In this document: positions 21,511 through 31,512 of the stretch, in pieces | Layout: each line of letters starts with the position of its first letter | Position numbering within the stretch: position 1 is the stretch's first letter | Assembly (NCBI GenBank): GCA_963691705.1 | Contig: OY829542.1 | Location: forward strand, 41,227,105 to 41,291,104 | Direction: 5' to 3' | Length of the DNA: 64,000 bases | Source of the DNA: Viola odorata | Lineage: Eukaryota; Streptophyta; Magnoliopsida; Malpighiales; Violaceae | The notes under the pieces: model-generated | The model's database searches: none | What the model was told of the DNA's origin: nothing | Seen by the model: only the letters and a program-made list of their open reading frames with translations | Translations under genes and position numbers: made by a program

Positions 21511-21954
21511 CCCTAGATGCAAGTGTCGAGAAGTTTAGCAACTTCTTTTTCGACCACCCTTGCCTTTTCAACAGAGAAAGTACGTCATTTCTGTTGGACC
21601 GGTCTGGCATCAGGGTTGACATTGAGTCGATGTTCTGCCACCTCCCGCGAGATACCGGGCATGTCAGACGGTTTCCATGCAAATTCTCCTTTGCATTTAT
21701 TCAACAGTTGAGCCAACTGCAGATTTTCCTCTGCATTGAGATTATCGCTAACCAGAAATACAGCTCCGCCTACCCCGCTGACTGGGACATGAGTCATTTT
21801 ATCTACAGGTTGGGTACGTTTTTCATCATTTTGCTCGTATGGGTCCACCATCACGCACACGTACCTGTCGCAACTCTTCTGAGTCATAAGCAGATAGCAT
21901 TTAGCTACTAACTTCTGATTCCCTCGGATCGAGACCACACCATCCCAGGACGGG
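21510..21954 (-). pseudogene. Element B, left part: protease-RT linker and start of RT
   Basis: On the minus strand the translation reads CDRYVCVMVDPYE, then LAQLLNKCKGEFAWKPSDMPG and EHRLNVNPDARPVQQK, then EVAKLLDT. This is the segment between protease and RT of the Tat-like polyprotein, collinear with 34860-34560 in C. It continues element B from 37998, from which it is separated by the insertion of C. It ends at about 21510, where unrelated sequence begins, so RT proper, RNase H, integrase, accessory genes and the 3' LTR of B are lost. Confidence 0.85.
21950..21954. repeat. Target site duplication of C, left (ACGGG)
   Basis: ACGGG directly precedes the LTR start at 21955 and recurs directly after the other LTR at 37993-37997. 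Confidence 0.9.
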
Positions 21955-22330
21955 TGATAAGATTCAATGTCAATCTTGTGAGATTCTGCGTCGTGTGCGA
22001 TCAGAACGGTGGTGAATGGCGGCGAGTGTACCTGCAAGGCGCCGGAGGGGGAGCTCCGGCGTAGACACTCCGATGCTTAAGTTAGTTCGGGTTTTAAGAG
22101 TAGTAGAGGTTTCTCTAGGTGAGCTTGACCTTACCCTGATTGTGAAAAATAGTGGGGTATTTATAGATCTGGACAGCGATACCTGGCGATATCAAAGAGG
22201 GTGCCGTTTGATGATGACGTCATAGGCGATATCAGTGGATGACGTCACGGGCGATGTCTGATGGGGCTGCCGGGAGCGATAACCTTGTGGGTCCCTAGGA
22301 TGGGATGACACCGTGCGTATAGAATTGCGT

Positions 22331-22363
<33 letters not shown>

Positions 22364-22499
22364 GCTGAAGTCGACCATCCTAGGAATCCTTCGCTGATCC
22401 TTAGGCGATACAGGGATATCCTTATGAAGCTCAGGGGGATCCGTTCCGATAAGAACCGTTTGTACAGTAGGACCGTTAGGAATATCTCGATTGTTATCA
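21955..22499 (-). repeat. 3' LTR of element C (545 bp)
   Basis: Ends are TGATAAG and TTATCA. It carries the hairpin GCGCCGGAG/CTCCGGCG (22038-22060), a minus-strand TATA box at 22158-22165, TGACGTCA at 22215 and 22240, and a run of 29 C at 22335-22363. The sister LTR is at 37469-37992. Confidence 0.95.
22335..22363. repeat. Homopolymer tract of 29 C in the 3' LTR of C
   Basis: The partner LTR has 8 C at the same place (37849-37856). A C-rich tract of variable length stands before the conserved GTCGACCATCC in all LTRs of this family. Confidence 0.85.
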
Positions 22500-23398
22500 T
22501 AAGCCCAACTGAAAATGAGCCCGAGTGTTTACCAAGGGTTGTCCATGTCTGTCATCTTGAATGAAGGTTTTTGTCGCGAGGTGATAAGTTCGCAGGGTCT
22601 TCGAGCTTCTTGGATTATTCAACGTCGATAAGACTCAAGTGATGAGCTGGAGATTGAGCCTGAGGATACTGGGCAAGCTGACTCCGACTTTCGTTCTTAT
22701 CTAAAGATTCGTCCTGGAGGGATGCCCCTATCACCCTTGCAGTTGCGAGGTCATTACTCTCCGCCTGGCGGTATTTACTCTGATTGGCCCCTCGGGGGGG
22801 GGCTTAAGAAGCCTCAGATTATTCGAGTTGTGAAAGAGCTGCTGTCGGGTCACCGATAATATTGTCCAGGATATTCGACCAAGTCATACCGGGGACTGGC
22901 ACATATTCCAGGTCCATTGTCCTTCCAAGTGTTCTGTAAACATAGGAAGGAGATAGATTCGTATATAAAGGTTAGTAAACTTTTGTACTTACAGAGATTT
23001 GAGGTCAATACAAGCCCAATCTTTCTTTTACGCTCAAGGAAACAGCGGTATCAACGCGACTTTACGCCATCAGCTGCCTATGATTAGCGCGACTTTATAC
23101 CACCAGATGCCTGCGATGCCAGCGCGGTTTTACGCATCTAGGGCTACCTGCAACATCAACGCAGCCTTACACTGTGGATACCGGTAGCCATATGGCCTTT
23201 ACGTGATGGCCACCCGTGATATTGTGTCTTTTGGCATTTTTCCAGACCTTGTCTCGCATTCCTGCCGATATCTGTATTGCGGACAGTATACGAACATTGC
23301 CCTTTCCTTCCACTTTGGGCTCATCAGCCCTTGCGGTTATCAGGTCGGCTCGTCTTTTGAGGACCCCATTGTTCTTTCCTCCGAAACCTCCCTCTTGG
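22500..23398 (+). other. Spacer between the 3' LTR of C and aux1, with a coding-like frame and short repeats
   Basis: The first 50 bp (AAGCCCAACTGAAAATGAGCC) match the equivalent position in E. After that C differs from E. A frame without a good start is open from 22632 to 22859 (EIEPEDTGQADSDFRSYLK onward). Between 23055 and 23140, short direct repeats (GCGACTTTA-C-CAG-TGCC) give a repetitive peptide. Neither is a recognisable gene. Confidence 0.35.
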
Positions 23399-23402
23399 AG
23401 CC

Positions 23403-23409
23403 TATAAAT
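23403..23409 (+). promoter_or_regulatory. TATA box of aux1 (element C)
   Basis: CCTATAAATC lies 56 bp before the aux1 ATG, matching the position in E. Confidence 0.6.
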
Positions 23410-23458
23410 CAGGGAGTTTTTTCCACCCACGTTCTCCTCATCTTTTCCAACACGCATC

Positions 23459-23836
23459 ATGGATCATCTGACCAAGAATTTCCTCCTTTCCAAGGGCCAT
23501 TCTCTCAAGAACCTTAATGATGGTGACGTCGGATTCCTGGAGAACATGCTGGTCAAGACTTCTGAGGACATCCTGGAGTTACAAGGGATGCTGACCCCGC
23601 TTCACTCTAGGCTGGGGGCCACCTCTCTGGAGGATTTCAGTCCTTTGGAGAGCATATCGAAACTGTCTGCCTCCATCGCTCGGATCCAAGTGGTGATCGC
23701 CATACTGCAGCAGCGCAAAGATATGCTGGGGTGCTGCCTGAAGGGAATGAGAGCCACTTCCCATGATCTGCTCCTGGTCATAGATTCCTTGAGGGACCTT
23801 CCCGAAGTGCCTGAGGACGCTGGCTCTGATGCCTGA
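23459..23836 (+). CDS. Accessory gene aux1 of element C, intact, unknown function
   Basis: An uninterrupted 125-codon frame beginning MDHLTKNFLLSK on the strand opposite to gag-pol. Conserved blocks shared with the E copy are KTSEDILELQGMLTPL, LEDFSPLE and RKDMLGCCLKGMRA, then an acidic tail. The prediction from the residue pattern is an all-helical soluble protein; there is no signal peptide, zinc site or catalytic motif that I can see. It has its own TATA box (23403) and AATAAA at 23909-23914, so it can be a separate mRNA. Preservation in a retrotransposon whose gag-pol is riddled with stops may reflect its short length or later inactivation. I do not recognise the family. Confidence 0.72.
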   Translation: MDHLTKNFLLSKGHSLKNLNDGDVGFLENMLVKTSEDILELQGMLTPLHSRLGATSLEDFSPLESISKLSASIARIQVVIAILQQRKDMLGCCLKGMRATSHDLLLVIDSLRDLPEVPEDAGSDA

Positions 23837-24236
23837 TAGCGGTGGCTCCCTTTGTACCCTTTTCTTTTCCCTCTTGTTCATGTACCTTCCGACCATTAGG
23901 CCATAATGAATAAACAGTTCTTATCATGTCGTCTTGCGACTGTTCTTCTTCTTCTTCTTCTTTATTGCTCTCTTTGTCATTTTCCAATGAAGATATTCTC
24001 AGCCCAACTGAAAACGGTTCAGCCACTGGGTTCTTATTATTTGGCTACTCTGCATTAAATCCAAGCCGCTGTTGCCCTGGCAACTGATTGGGCAAATTTG
24101 CGGTTTTCCTCGATCAGGGGAAAATCTCAACAGGCGTGACTGCAAATCCACCTTTGTACTTCAGGATGTACACGTTTCTTTTCTCAAGAGTCGGGTTGGA
24201 AGATTAAAAGATCCTTTTTTCCTCCGTTTCCTGGCT

Positions 24237-24244
24237 ATTTAAAA
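24237..24244 (+). promoter_or_regulatory. TATA-like box of aux2 (element C)
   Basis: GGCTATTTAAAAGG lies about 75 bp before the aux2 ATG, at the place of GGCTATATAATGG in E. Confidence 0.5.
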
Positions 24245-24311
24245 GGGGATCTTCCTTCCTTCATTATCATTTATCTTCTCGTCGTTTTTCTTTCCCACCA
24301 GTGTTAATCTC

Positions 24312-24722
24312 ATGGCCGATTCTCATTTCTTAGATACGTTTGCACGGGATTCTCCACCAACTCCCCCGACCTCTCCTGACTCGGATGCTCCTCCTCCATC
24401 GCCCCCCTGGAGGCCGCCCATTCGCCGACAGTGCCGCAAGAATCGGAGGAAGGAGGCTGCGAAGGCTTCTAAATCATTCTATGATGCTCTGGCCACTTTT
24501 TCTTCAAAGGGGAAGGAAACATCCTGTCCTCCTCGCGAGTCACCGCAAGAGGCTCTTTCTGCCTGCTCGGTTGTGGGGACGATGCCGCCGCCTGTTGAGG
24601 AGAAGTCAGATCAATCATCTGCTCTCGTGGGGGAAAAGGTTGAAGAACCTTTTCCTTTCGCTGGTGAGGATGAGGATGATGTGGTCTACTGCTACGGCAT
24701 CTCCTGGTCTGATGGGGAATAG
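24312..24722 (+). CDS. Accessory gene aux2 of element C, intact, unknown function
   Basis: A 136-codon open frame begins MADSHFLDTFARDSPPTPPT. A Pro/Ser-rich N-terminal 35 residues is followed by a basic block (RRQCRKNRRKEAAK), a Ser/Pro/Glu linker, and an acidic, aromatic C-terminus (EEPFPFAGEDEDDVVYC). The start and the C-terminal acidic end are conserved in E (8489-8977), while the middle is variable. The layout of a basic patch plus an acidic aromatic tail resembles small transcriptional or silencing-related regulators, but this is only compositional. AATAAA follows at 24771-24776. Confidence 0.68.
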   Translation: MADSHFLDTFARDSPPTPPTSPDSDAPPPSPPWRPPIRRQCRKNRRKEAAKASKSFYDALATFSSKGKETSCPPRESPQEALSACSVVGTMPPPVEEKSDQSSALVGEKVEEPFPFAGEDEDDVVYCYGISWSDGE

Positions 24723-24983
24723 ATGGGTGTAGCGCGCCTTTTTTGTAGATGCCGCATGGCTTCTTAAAATAATAAAGCTTTTATTTTCTTTCGTTCTTCC
24801 GCCGCTTTCCTTTTTTGTGTTTCCAGGATTATCGCGGGAGTAAGCCTTTCGCTGGGGCGCAACCGCTTTTCGGTTTTCGGTCAGCAACTGTCTTCTTTCA
24901 AAAGGCATTGATGACTGTCCACGCGCCCTTTTTCACTTTGCACGTGTTTTGCTTTCACAGGCTGTTCCTTTTTTAGGTTTTTC

Positions 24984-25182
24984 CTTTAAAAGGGATTCGC
25001 TCTTCTATTTTAACACTTTTCTGCTGATATTTCGAAATTCTTCGTATTTCCTTTCTTCTGTGCTTCTTTCTTCCCGAGAGATTTTTCTGCAATTGCTCGC
25101 CGGTGCCGACGGCCGATTCACTGGTTCTCTGCTCCAGGTATTTTGTTCTTCTATCACCGTAATTTTACTTTTCCAGTCCATT
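24984..25182 (+). promoter_or_regulatory. Promoter and leader of aux3 with a predicted 5'-UTR intron
   Basis: CTTTAAAAGG at 24984 is TATA-like. A GTATTTTG donor after CTCCAG near 25136 and a TTTTCCAG acceptor near 25176 could remove an intron ending seven bases before the ATG at 25183. Similar AG-GTA...AG patterns precede aux4 of C and D. Splicing is predicted from consensus only. Confidence 0.45.
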
Positions 25183-27386
25183 ATGTCTTATACTACATCC
25201 TCTGCAACCACCGAGAATCCCTTAGATCCCGAGGTTAGGAAAGCTCGTAGTATCTTTGATTGTAATGAAGTTTTGCGGGCTGAGTTAGAGGAACATGGTA
25301 TCACTTTTCCTACGGGATATCGCCCCTTTATCTCTCTGAAGGATACCCGGCTTACGGATGCCATGTGGGGGACGTTCCGGCTGGTTTATATCAAGATGTT
25401 TACCTACGGGTTTCGTCTTCCACTTCATACTTCTCTGATGAAGCTGCTCAATCATCATGATCTTAATCCCGTTCAAATAACTCCCCCCTCCTGGTGTGGG
25501 CTTTACGCCTTTCTTCGTTCGTGTGAGATGAAGCGTATTTTCGCTCCATCGCTCGATCTGTTTCATACATTTTTTATCTTAAGGTGTCGCGGCTGCTTGA
25601 TAGATATTACCCCTAGATGGGATGAGGATGTCATTCGGTTCTTCTGGCGGAACTTTCAAGGCTTCGAAGAGAACGTGGCCAACTGGAAAAACGGCTTCTT
25701 CACCCTTCGCTTACCCTCTCTGTATTGGCGCGATGGGTTCAACCGAGTGATCACTGGTGCCGCTTGGCAAAAACCAGATGTGTTGTCCAGTATGGATGTA
25801 TCTAATGTTAACGCTCTAATAGAGATAGAAGGGCCTTTCCGTATTCGAGAATTTGCTCGGTTCAGGCCTCTGTCAGAGTGTGCCGTTGGTGAGTTTTTTC
25901 TTTTATCGCCTTATCGCCCTGACTTTCTTGTTATATTTAAAACATTTTATCGGCAGGTAACGCTGAGGGACGCTCCTTTGGAGAAAACGACACACCTTTG
26001 AACGTAGTGCCGCTTCAGACGTTACCTCCTTCTCCTCCCCCGGAAGGCTTCAGTCGTCCGCCTATTCCACCGCGAGGAAGGAGAAACAAGACTGTCGTGA
26101 CACGCAACACCTCCACCCGATCTTCTCGTTTTTTGGAGAATTGGCTGCCGCCTCGCGGTAAGGGAGCGGCCCCGAATAACCCTGTGGTTGAAGAGGTCGA
26201 CAACGATAGCGGAAGCATGGATGCCGGTCCCGAGCTGCGTCATGCTACTCTTGCCCAGCGGAGGAGGCTTAGGTCAAGAAAAAATGGTCCTGCGGCGGAG
26301 TCAGCCGAGGATGATAGCGACGAGATCGCTGCCGAAACCGAGCATCTCGTGAAGAGAGTTCGCAAAGAGAAGTCTGACCCGCCGATTCCTTCCACGGAGG
26401 AAGTCAACGGGGTTCCCACCGAGGAGGTCAACGCTCCTAGCGTTACGGGTCCTTTGCCGACGACGGAAGTTACCGAGGTGTCCTCTGCCATTCCTCCCAA
26501 AGTTCATGAGGCTTCAGCAGCGATGGGGCCATCTCTGGCGTCTGGCGGTTCTACTTCTCCAATTCGCTCCTTTTTTCCGAATGTGAGTTTACCAGTTCCA
26601 AATCCGATAGCTCCTCTTACCCATCCCCCGCAGAAGCCTGAGTTTTTGTATCTTTCTTCGATTTCGGGCGTTGGTAATTCCGTGAAAAATTGCTATCCCC
26701 CTTATATCGCCAATCTGTCCCCTTAAGGCTTTCAAGGCCCTGCCGCATATCAGTTGAACTTGTCTTCCCTTGGCACCGACGGTCTTCATGCTTTAGGGAT
26801 ATCGGATCCATCCTCAAGAGAAGAGCCAGTGGGCCCGATAGTGGGACAAATGTTCGCTTCTTCAAAAGACAAGGAAGAGTTCTTGCGGCATTCTCCTGAC
26901 GTACGGCATTCACGTCTTCTGACCGACATGTTGGCCTGCTTTCGTGAGCTGAATTACTTTTTCGATGATCAGCGGGATAAGGTTCCCCCTTCTTTTGATT
27001 TAAAAGGGGAACTGGATGCCGCCTTGATGAAGGTGACGGAGCTATCGCAGCTTCAAGAGCGAACCCGGGCGGAATTGGACGACTGTCGTGCTGAGCTTGC
27101 TCGAGAAAAATCAAAGGGGAAGGCTAAGATAAACCTTCTAGAGGCGGAATTGGTGGTGGCTGATAGGAAGAATGTCTTCCTCCGCGAAGAGATAGCGTCT
27201 CGCGATGCAGATTTGGCCAAAGTACCCTCGAAGATAAACAAGACCATGGATATCTGCCTCTCCGAGTTTATGAATCTCTATCACCAGGGAACCGTTAACC
27301 CGTCAGTGTTGGCCGATAACGCTTCCAAGAGATTGAAGGATTTGAGGGAAAGTGAGGGAAATCTTTCTTCTTCTGTGGGAGGATGA
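25183..27386 (+). pseudogene. Accessory gene aux3 of element C (gypsy-type transposon protein), one nonsense codon
   Basis: Exon 1 (25183-25888) starts MSYTTSSATT and carries the conserved N-domain (YGFRLPLHTSLMKLLNH, LYAFLRSCEMKRIFAPS, ITPRWDED, YWRDGFNR). A GTGAGT at 25889 and TCGGCAG at 25956 bound an intron of 68 bp. Joining the exons keeps the frame. Exon 2 (25957-27386) has a Pro/Ser/Glu-rich linker, then LNLSSLGTDGLHALG, then a coiled coil (LAREKSKGKAKINLLEAEL) and a conserved end. A TAA at 26724-26726 interrupts the frame; D has a sense codon there. The N-domain matches the Transposase_28 (putative gypsy-type transposon) family and aux4, so the two genes are paralogues. Biochemical role unknown. 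Confidence 0.75.
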
Positions 27387-28040
27387 AGGGATGATGACCG
27401 CGATGCTTGCAAGGACCCATGATTTATCGGGATTGTTTCATTTAGAAGACTTTCTGTTTATTCGTTTCTTTTGTCTTGTAATAACGCCCTGTTATGCGGC
27501 GATACATTTGCATTTTATTGCTTTTTTGAACTTCATTCCCCCTTCTGCGTTGATTCAATGCTGCCCTTTTAATTAATGTCTTCTTGCGCTATCTCCTTTC
27601 TCGCGATATCATGCTTGTTTTTTCGAAGAGACGGTGCCCGCTTTTCAGAGCATTTAATGCTTGCCCTCCTTTCATAAGAAAATTCGCGATTGTACAGACA
27701 CACATGTCCATTTCTTCTGGCGCTACGAGCTAGCGTGCTTGAAAACTTTGCCTAGATCGAGGCGTTGTAGCTCTTTTCTAGGATTGTACTCATTACCTGA
27801 GTCTATTCCTTGTGCCGCTTCCACGCAACGACTGTGGCATCCGTCGTTTCGTTTAATTATTAGGGTTATAAAACCCAATATTTATTCTTTTCTTTTTCTT
27901 TTACCATCCTTTTTTCCCATATTTTCTTTTAGTCGTCTCATTTTCTCCCCACTATCTAGGGCTCTTAGAAGTGCTTTTCTCTGAAGGTATTTTCTTTCTC
28001 CTCCATCGTCTTCTTCGTCTTTTAGCTTTTTAATTCTGCC
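27387..28040 (+). promoter_or_regulatory. aux3-aux4 intergenic region with aux4 TATA box at 27867-27873
   Basis: GGGTTATAAAACCC at about 27863 is conserved before aux4 of A and D. GAAGGTATTTTC near 27982 and CTTTTAG near 28023 could bound a leader intron just before the ATG at 28041. I find no further gene. Confidence 0.5.
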
Positions 28041-30415
28041 ATGGCTAAGACTCGCCGTTCTGAGTCGAAATCTGCCGATGAAAAAAGGATGGATATTACG
28101 GCCAGTGTTATCACCTCTGAGGCCGCTCTTCGTGAGCATTTGGCCGCCCATAATGCTATCATCCCTGATGATTATAAGGCCAGTGTTGCCCCCGAGTCTC
28201 TACGTTTGAACAGCGTTTTGACGAGCACTCGTAGGGTCATGTATGCGCAGATGTTCCGTTATGGTTTTCGCCTTCCCATTGACCCTTTTGTCCAGGAATT
28301 GCTTGTTGCCGGTGATCTGTCTCCGGCCCAATTGTCCCCAAATGCATATTGTTGTGTTTATGCTTTTTTGGAGCTCTGTAAATACAAAAAGATTACTTCC
28401 CCTTCCCTTCTGCTGCTTAAATCTGTTTTTAAGCTGATGAAATACCGGGGAGTGATAACGATATCGCCCCGCTTCAACGATGACTCTCTTAAGTCCTTTA
28501 CTTGGAAACTCCTCCATATCGAGTCTTCCATTGATGGCTGGAAAAAGGAGTTTTTTGTGGTAGATATTCCTGAAGATCTTTGTTCCTGGTGGCGAACTGG
28601 GTTTAACCAAAACGTGGATGACACCGCTTGGAGCCAGCCAGAGACCCTTCCGCAGCGTGAACAAGGCTGGTGAAACAAATTACTCGAACTGGAAATCAGC
28701 GTTCACATTCGCCAAGTGGCTTGTCGAATGGACATTCGTGGTTGTGTTAAATGTGAGTGCTGTGTTACTCCTTTCTTTGTTGTTACTGTTACTAACGCTG
28801 ACGTTATTTTGTCCTTTCGCAGTGATGGATCCCAACTATAAACCCGAGAGCGTAAGGAGACGTTTGAGGAGGGCTCAAGGGAGAGAGGAAAAAGAGAGAG
28901 ACGCTTCCACGGAAGCAACTGATAATCCCACCGAACTTTCGGCCGCTTCCGCGAGCGTTGTCCAAGTGTTCTCTTCGGCCGACATTCCTTCGGGCGTTCC
29001 CCTCGTGACCGTCGCTGCTCCTCCTGCTCAAACTTCTTCTTCTTCCCAGGCCTCTAAGGCCATTTCCAAAGGAAAAAAGAAGAGAAAAACAAGAAGCGTT
29101 GCCGCTCTCACACCTTCTCCGGACGCGGCAGGCTCTTCAGAAGCGCCTCCTTCCAACACTGCTGCGGTAAGGGTACTTTCTAGCCGTCATAGGCTACATT
29201 TCTATTTCTGTTGTTGTTTAATTTCTTTCTTCTTTTCTTTCTGTATTTTGAATTATATTCTTGGCAGGACACTATCGCTGTTGCTACCTTCGCTCCTCCG
29301 TCAGACAATATGGAGTTGAGTTATGCGCTGACCGGTTCCTGGAAGAGACAGCGATTGGGAGACGAGGGCGGAAACCCCTCTTCCTTTACTACCGGGGCAG
29401 AGAATAGGTCCGTGGATGGGTTTGACTCGACGGCTGCTCCTCAGGGAGAGAATCCTTCGGGATTTTTGGGGAATCTGGGCACTAGCGATACCTTGGAGGT
29501 TTCTCCCCATTCTTTCGGAGGTTCCGCTCATGTGTATCCGCCTAATATGGGATACCAAGATGTCTCACAGGATTTCTCCGGCTATCAGCCTCATGGCGTT
29601 TACATCGCTTCAGGAGGTTCTCATCATCACAGGTCCGCGCTCCCTTTTCCTTGGGTTTTCTTCCTTCGCGTATCCCCCTCCGGGACCGTTTTGGTGAAGG
29701 AGGAGCCACTTTTAACTGTGTAGTAGATCTCGGTCCGCTGAGTGGGCCCGCTGCGGTGACCCATCAAATTGGATTATTCGATCTCCGGAATACTGCTTTG
29801 ACCGCGTTAGGGGGTGACGGCTCCGATGAGGTTACGGCTTTTCTAACTTCTCAAGTATTGGCGTCTGCGCCAGAACGGGTAGCTTTTCTTTCGAGGTCTG
29901 TGCTGGACAGGGAAAACTCCGTACGCTCTTCTCTTTTTACCAACATGATGTCTTTCCATTACTGGGCGGAGGAAGTGCGAAGTCAAGCCGCTTCCCTCTC
30001 CTCCGCTTTGAAGGAATTGGAGCGGGAGCGGGATGAGAAGAAAAAGTGGCTGGAGGAGCACACAAATTTATTGTTGGCTCATCGGGAGCAAGAAAAAGAG
30101 CAATCTGCCGCCTTAGTAGCGGAAAAGGCCAAAGTCATCGCTTTGGAGAATGAGAAATTATCCTGGGAGAATGAGAGATCGTCTCTGATCAAGGAGAAAG
30201 CTGCCCTAGAGGAAGAGTCAGCCGATAAGAGCATGTGGCATGTCGAACAGACTGCCATCACTTTAGTTGATTGTTTTGAGGAAGTCCACGGGGTCAACGC
30301 GTACAAACCCGATGAGGTCTCTGCCGCCTTTAAACGAAGATCAGGGCACATTAACGAGGAAGGCTTTCGCCAGGCTAAAGCGGCAGGCTGGAAAAGGAGG
30401 AACCCCAAAGGTTGA
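28041..30415 (+). pseudogene. Accessory gene aux4 of element C (gypsy-type transposon protein), broken
   Basis: Exon 1 (28041-28752) starts MAKTRRSESKSADEKRMD and has the N-domain (YGFRLPIDPFVQELLV, VYAFLELCKYKKITSPS, ITISPRFNDDSLKSFTW, WWRTGFN). Intron 1 is 28753-28822 (GTGAGT...TTTCGCAG), with CTAAC as a possible branch point. Exon 2 (28823-29166) is basic and Ser/Ala-rich with a KGKKKRKTR run. Intron 2 is 29167-29267 (GTAAGG...TTGGCAG). Exon 3 (29268-30415) ends in a long coiled coil (LERERDEKKKWLEEH onward) and FEEVHGVNAYKPDE. Phases agree across both introns. Damage: TGA at 28671-28673 and a frameshift between about 29640 and 29725. The basic cluster may be a nuclear localisation signal. 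Confidence 0.78.
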
Positions 30416-30880
30416 TGCGTTTTGAGGCTTTATCGCTTTTCCCTTAGTGACCAATCGTCATTAAGTTTTTGCTATTATTTTGACCATCACCGTTTGTAGC
30501 CCTCCTTAAATATTTTGATATGTTCGAACAACTTTATCGCTGACTTTCTTTTTGTCTAGTTGTCTGTTTGCGAACTCCTTTGGCGTTATCTTCGCCATAT
30601 TTATTCCATGCGCTTTCTTTCCCGAACAGACCCTTAGCGTTCTTGTCAAAATTACGAAACTCGGCCTTGGGCTAGCTTTCCCAGTGAGTCTGATGGTATC
30701 TCTTCTCATGAGATCCTCGCTCTTTCCGCTGCCCGAAAAGTATTCTGCGCATTCTTAATTGTAAATCATCAGTAACAAAAACATGTTACGAGAGACAGTA
30801 ATTACCCGTAGGAGCCTTTCCGCTGCCATCATAGGGCGTTACTCTGGAACCCGTGGAGAATCGCTTTCGCTATCAGCTCT
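30416..30880 (+). other. 3' flank of aux4 in element C, no supported gene
   Basis: Sequence between the aux4 stop and the repeat array. It contains no frame with recognisable domains; it probably includes the aux4 3' untranslated region. Confidence 0.4.
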
Positions 30881-30944
30881 ATACTTCACCAGGGATTACA
30901 CATCTGGTTACTAGCTGGAATTTCACGATTCTCCACGTTTCCCT

Positions 30945-31410
30945 GTTTTCACGATCGGCCCTTAAGTGCCTCATCTTAGTGAGCTGTCGGATCGGGACGG
31001 CTATCACAAGGCTAGGGAATTTTCACTTTTGGGCGTTGCCCTCGCGTCTAGAACCGTGTCCTTCCTTAATGGCCTGGCTGCATCAGCCCAGCCGTTAAGA
31101 TAGGAGTCTTGTTTCTAGACGGAGTTTCTATTTTTTTGGGGCGTGCCTCTTCTTGATAGGCCGTCTCCACGAGAACGGTCCGTACAAGGAAAAGATTTTT
31201 CACTCCCAAAGATACCGGGTGGTGCCCTCACTTAATGAGCCGTCTGATCAAGATCGGTCATCACAAGGGTAGGACTTTTCACCCCCGGGGGCGTCTAGGA
31301 TCTTTCAATCCGACGCTATTCAAGGTATGTTGGGTAGTGCCCTCACTTAGTGGGCCATCTGATCAGGACCGGCCATCACAAGGATAGGACTTTTCACTTC
31401 CCCAAGATAC
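30945..31410 (-). repeat. Minisatellite array between pol and aux4 (element C)
   Basis: Repeated blocks read TTAGTGAGC-GTC-GATC-GGAC, then GCCATCACAAGG-TAGGACTTTTCAC on the plus strand, which is the complement of the unit in A. About five units are recognisable, spaced by roughly 80-110 bp. Confidence 0.85.
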
Positions 31411-31512
31411 CCCCTTTTTATCTGCACAAGAGCAACCACAAAACCCACGAAAGCTCTCTCATCGAGCGTTAGTCATGGTTAGGGTCAGCATAAATCAAAG
31501 GTGCAGATAAAA

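Noticed and set aside
22313..22564. Open frame with a poly-proline run
   Set aside because: The proline run is only the translation of the C tract in the 3' LTR; not a gene.
22999..23187. 62-codon repetitive peptide as a gene
   Set aside because: It is produced by short direct repeats (GCGACTTTA-type); no homologous frame in E.
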